Of a DNA stretch of 20,451 nt, positions 17,706-20,451 are shown one piece after another. This stretch comes from Fragilaria crotonensis (lineage: Eukaryota; Bacillariophyta; Fragilariophyceae; Fragilariales; Fragilariaceae). Location: positions 1-20,451 of the forward strand of contig JAKSYS010000831.1 in the NCBI GenBank assembly GCA_022925895.1, read 5' to 3'. The notes below the pieces were generated by a model, which made no database searches, was not told the origin of the DNA, and was given only the letters and a program-made list of their open reading frames with translations. A program made the translations under genes and the position numbers. Numbering within the stretch: position 1 is the stretch's first letter; each line of letters starts with the position of its first letter.

Positions 17706-18353
17706 ATGATGAAGCCCACGCTGTTGAACGTTGCGGCAATTGTATCCATTATTCTGTGTATTGTCCTCTGTGTCATTGAAACAGTGCTCAAAATAGTGGA
17801 AGGAGGACCGCCCAGCGAAGTCGGCTTGATTGTCGTATCGTATCTGTTGATTACGACCTTGGCCGTCATTGTAATCTTCGGCAAGTTAGGACCACACCCA
17901 GCAAAACATGATGACATTACTGAGTGGATTACGTCATCAATGTGTTTGGTGTTTGCAATAATGCTGTTGGTACGGTCCTTGATTAGCTGGGATCCTTTTT
18001 ATCTTGTTGTTGCCATCGTTTGCGTTTTGGGGATTGCTGTACACTCGGCGCGGCAATGTGGTCTCATTGCTAAGCCCCTCGCTACGCCTCCCACGACCCC
18101 ACCATTTTCTCGACTCAGTAGGGACAGCAGAGTTAATATCTGGATTCTCTTGCTCTGGGTCGTTAATTTGATTCTTGTGACGTGGGACAGTGGGAGAATA
18201 TGGGAACCCATCAGTTTTGGAATGGTGGCAGTCTCTTGCGGGATCGTGGCGTTCAGTCCATCTATTGACTACGCTGACGTAACAGACGCAGAGACTCTGG
18301 GGGCGCAACAGGACGGATCCGTCGCTAGTCATTACGAGGGAATGCCAGTATAA
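17706..18353 (+). CDS. Multi-pass membrane protein, unknown function
   Basis: The predicted protein has 215 residues and begins MMKPTLLNV; either of two adjacent ATGs could start it. I see six likely membrane helices at about residues 7-28, 39-60, 76-93, 96-114, 144-161 and 167-184. A hydrophilic Pro/Thr- and Arg-rich loop (about 122-143) lies between helices four and five. The C-terminal tail (185-215) is acidic. No transporter, channel or enzyme motif is recognised. It shares no visible function with its neighbours. Its upstream region is duplicated 2.8 kb to the right, so it probably belongs to a local tandem gene family. Confidence is high that it is a gene and nil for its function. Confidence 0.75.
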   Translation: MMKPTLLNVAAIVSIILCIVLCVIETVLKIVEGGPPSEVGLIVVSYLLITTLAVIVIFGKLGPHPAKHDDITEWITSSMCLVFAIMLLVRSLISWDPFYLVVAIVCVLGIAVHSARQCGLIAKPLATPPTTPPFSRLSRDSRVNIWILLLWVVNLILVTWDSGRIWEPISFGMVAVSCGIVAFSPSIDYADVTDAETLGAQQDGSVASHYEGMPV

Positions 18354-18737
18354 GTGCGGCTGCCGTCGCCTTTTGAAAAAGTGTCATTGTCATCTGTAAG
18401 CCATTGTGGAGAAGTTGAGGAGGCTCCCGAAGATCCCGTGCGATAAGCCGATGGTATCATCGTTCATGATCACCGCTGGAAGACTTGAGGGATCTTTTCA
18501 TTGCCTGGAATGTGGCACGTGGTTGTTGTGTTACATTCTCGCAGCGCCATCACTCATGATTTGAACATCAAGGGCTCAAGTTGCGTAGCCTGTATACTAA
18601 CCGGTCCGCCGAGTAGAAGATAGTCTTCCATCAAACTGCAACTACATCATAGTCAGCGCACAAAATGAAACTGGACTCCGACTCCTTTTTCTACGCTCTG
18701 GAAAGGTGACCGGTCGTACCGCTTCCGTTGAAGACCC
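18354..18737. other. Convergent 3' region without genes
   Basis: This 384-bp gap lies between the ends of the membrane-protein and DUF3783-like genes. I see no coding sequence, repeat or strong hairpin. It has only one GTAC, in contrast to the divergent gaps. Confidence 0.5.
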
Positions 18738-19421
18738 TTAAGCGATATAACTAGTATCATCTTTCAACTCTATGCTGGTGGCGTCCAAATGGTCGCCCGA
18801 AATCTCTTCCAGGACCTGTTTCAAAGATTTTCCCATCGCGTTGGGAACAGCCTTTGCGCATGCCGCAGTTACTCCAATCTCGAGGTATATTTGGCTTGCA
18901 ATTATGTTATAACTTGCCATCATTTCTCGATTGTCAAAGCCAGAAAAGAACAAGACTGGACATGCACGATCGCTTCCAACAACATCTGCAGCATTAAGAG
19001 TAGTACTCGAAGAAGTTGTCGTCCCACTCATGTCAGAATCCATAATCTGACTCAATGCTGCTTCCACCGAGCATCCGAGCAGATTATTCTGGTCTTGGTG
19101 GTTGTCAATTCTCGCAAGTCGGACTCCTTTGCGATGCGCCAACGGAGCTCCGTCAGACAGGATATCTTGTATCTCTTCGTCGTCGATTTCGGAGGGCACC
19201 TTGTAAAGCATAATGGCAGGACCGGGACCATAACTTTCTGTTTCTTCCAGCTTGATAAAGTCACCATCTCGAGATTGCAAGAAATTAGACAACGAGTTGA
19301 TCAATCCCATTGACAGCACCGTTTTCGATGTTTGTCGATGATAGGCATTTCTGCCAACTGAAAACGCGTTTGACGATGTTCCCATCAGAACTGAGGCAAT
19401 TAAAAGTAGACCTGGAAGCAT
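18738..19421 (-). CDS. DUF3783-like protein, probably plastid-targeted
   Basis: The frame runs to an ATG at 19484 (248 residues), but I prefer the ATG at 19421 (227 residues). That start places a clean signal peptide first (MLPGLLLIASVLMG) followed by SSNAFSVGR, an ASAFAP-like plastid site. The 21 extra residues of the longer start are not signal-like. The C-terminal part, PVLFFSGFDNREMMASYN through KAVPNAMGKSLKQVLEEISG (about residues 155-209 from the preferred start), resembles DUF3783 domains of bacteria and chloroplasts. An earlier segment, AIMLYKVPSEIDDEEIQDIL, has a related look and may be a diverged repeat. A Ser/Thr-rich linker separates the two. The molecular function is unknown. The upstream DNA has the densest GTAC cluster of the window. 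Confidence 0.75.
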   Translation of the reverse strand: MLPGLLLIASVLMGTSSNAFSVGRNAYHRQTSKTVLSMGLINSLSNFLQSRDGDFIKLEETESYGPGPAIMLYKVPSEIDDEEIQDILSDGAPLAHRKGVRLARIDNHQDQNNLLGCSVEAALSQIMDSDMSGTTTSSSTTLNAADVVGSDRACPVLFFSGFDNREMMASYNIIASQIYLEIGVTAACAKAVPNAMGKSLKQVLEEISGDHLDATSIELKDDTSYIA

Positions 19422-19484
19422 GATCGAGGTATCACTGTGAACTGTGATCGGAATGTGAGCAAGGCGCTTAGAGTTAAAATGCAT

Positions 19485-19917
19485 TTATGCATACGGAGTC
19501 AACAACAACGACGTCTGTCATGGTCGTCAGAATCAGCTCAGAGCAAGCACTTATACACAGTGCATAGTACATGTACTGTATATATGTATTACAAGTCTAT
19601 GCACGACAGCTGTGACGATCCCATGTACGGAGTACTCCAGTACCTGTATTTTTGCTGTATCAGTACGGAGTGGTACTGTAGCATTCTCCCTCGGTTTGCT
19701 TAGTACAAGTACTGGTACTGTACAAGGTATGAGCTCTTGCTGGCAGCAGTTCCAGTCTTCCAGTACATTCAGTACATACTACATAGTACCAGTACTGTAC
19801 TCATCAGATTTCGGACAGCGGTTGACACATCATTCAAGACTCCAAGGCTTCAACTTGAATCGCTCTTCCCTTTTTTATAAGCATCTCATTTAATGGGCGC
19901 GTCGGTAGTACATACAA
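19485..19917. promoter_or_regulatory. Upstream region with the densest GTAC cluster
   Basis: Sixteen GTAC tetranucleotides lie within 19567-19800; about one would be expected by chance. Many overlap as AGTACTGTAC or GGTACTGTAC strings, so the DNA is also rich in short palindromes. It lies upstream of the minus-strand DUF3783-like gene. The other side borders the second copy of the large repeat. No gene was found. Confidence 0.5.
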
Positions 19918-20451
19918 TACACAAGTTTGCATGCGAGAAGATACCTGGTACAAGTACGAGTACCTTTTATAGTACATAACGATAGAAAGCATATCTGGTG
20001 TGCGGACGTCCGGGCATCGATTTTTTTTAGAGGATGTTGCCTTCACGCTCTAATCGACTTGGGCGCCATTTACGGGAGTCAATTCTCCGTTAGCAGGAAA
20101 TTGAGCCGTTCTGGGCTCAGAGAGGCCTTGGAGATTTTCATACCTTACATGTCAATTAATGACGATAGTCAGAGCCTGTCAGCGAGCCTTCCAGCTTTAT
20201 TGATTTCGTTGTTACGATGCACATGAAATACATGTCCCTGGTACAAATACTCTACATGTATATGGACACCGCTCTAAGCCAGCAGGTCATGTAGACATGC
20301 ATTCCCCACTCCAGAACCTGCTTACATGAACTCTGAGTACAGTGCACGTTATACTTGTACTTGTATGTATGAAACGCATACATGCCGTGATCAGCGGAAA
20401 AAAAACCTGGTGTCCTTGGACACCGCATGCATATTCGATGCAAAAGGTGGC
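19918..20451 (+). repeat. Large direct repeat, copy 2 (runs off the window)
   Basis: This copy matches 17096-17690 in order and orientation. It differs by an insertion of about 29 bp near 19948-19976 that is itself GTAC-rich, and by a shorter middle part around 20250-20330. It ends at the window edge in AAAAGGTGGC, which in copy 1 lies shortly before the start of the membrane-protein gene. A hairpin GGTGTCC-TT-GGACACC (20409-20424) is specific to this copy. By analogy this is the promoter of a paralogous gene just outside the window. Confidence 0.8.
20003..20012. promoter_or_regulatory. Conserved palindrome CGGACGTCCG (copy 2)
   Basis: Identical to 17158-17167 in the first repeat copy. The second imperfect palindrome of copy 1 is present here as ACGGGAG-TCAAT-TCTCCGT at 20072-20090. 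Conservation of both palindromes while the surroundings have diverged suggests, but does not prove, a regulatory role. Confidence 0.4.

Noticed and set aside
18789-19313. Plus-strand open frame of 174 codons
   Set aside because: It lies wholly antisense to the DUF3783-like gene, with Cys-, Ser- and Arg-rich sequence and no domain.
1-20451. tRNA, rRNA or other structured RNA genes
   Set aside because: I looked for tRNA T-loop-like motifs and conserved rRNA segments and saw none; a covariance-model scan was not possible here.

Overview
The window looks like nuclear DNA of a diatom, probably a pennate one. The evidence is a set of compact, mostly intronless genes on alternating strands; one 79-bp GT-AG intron; three proteins whose N-termini resemble the bipartite plastid-targeting signals of diatoms (signal peptide, then an ASAFAP-like A-F or A-Y site); an RsgA-type GTPase with a eukaryotic N-terminal extension; and degenerate copies of a transposase-like gene family that I recall as multicopy in diatoms. 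I cannot name the species from sequence alone.

Left part (1 to about 6300): no intact gene seen. It holds an AT-rich 31-bp tandem repeat (605-751) and a badly broken DDE-transposase-like pseudogene. The two parts of that pseudogene (about 1930-3012 and 4312-4879) are separated by about 1.3 kb of AT-rich DNA carrying its own tandem repeats and palindromes. From 4880 to 6332 there are only weak coding-like scraps.

Middle (6333-10579): a METTL24/FkbM-like methyltransferase gene (minus strand). About 1 kb further on is a broken second copy on the same strand that keeps the gene's two ends and has lost about 650 bp of the middle. Next comes a plus-strand RsgA GTPase, probably plastid-targeted.

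Right part (10850-20451): a probable plastid WD40 protein (-), a prolyl-4-hydroxylase-like 2OG-Fe(II) dioxygenase whose iron site is assembled only by splicing (+), a large C2-like/disordered protein (-), a six-helix membrane protein (+) and a probable plastid DUF3783-like protein (-). From the RsgA gene on, strands alternate strictly, so neighbours share either a divergent promoter region or a convergent 3' region.

Two patterns stand out beyond the genes. First, the tetranucleotide GTAC is concentrated in gene-upstream DNA (16 copies in 234 bp at 19567-19800; 11 in about 200 bp at 12447-12642). Second, about 550-600 bp upstream of the membrane-protein gene (17096-17690) recurs in the same orientation at 19918-20451, ending where the window ends. 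A paralogue of the membrane protein therefore probably starts just past the right edge. I found no evidence of a coherent new multi-gene system; the genes look like unrelated housekeeping and accessory genes.
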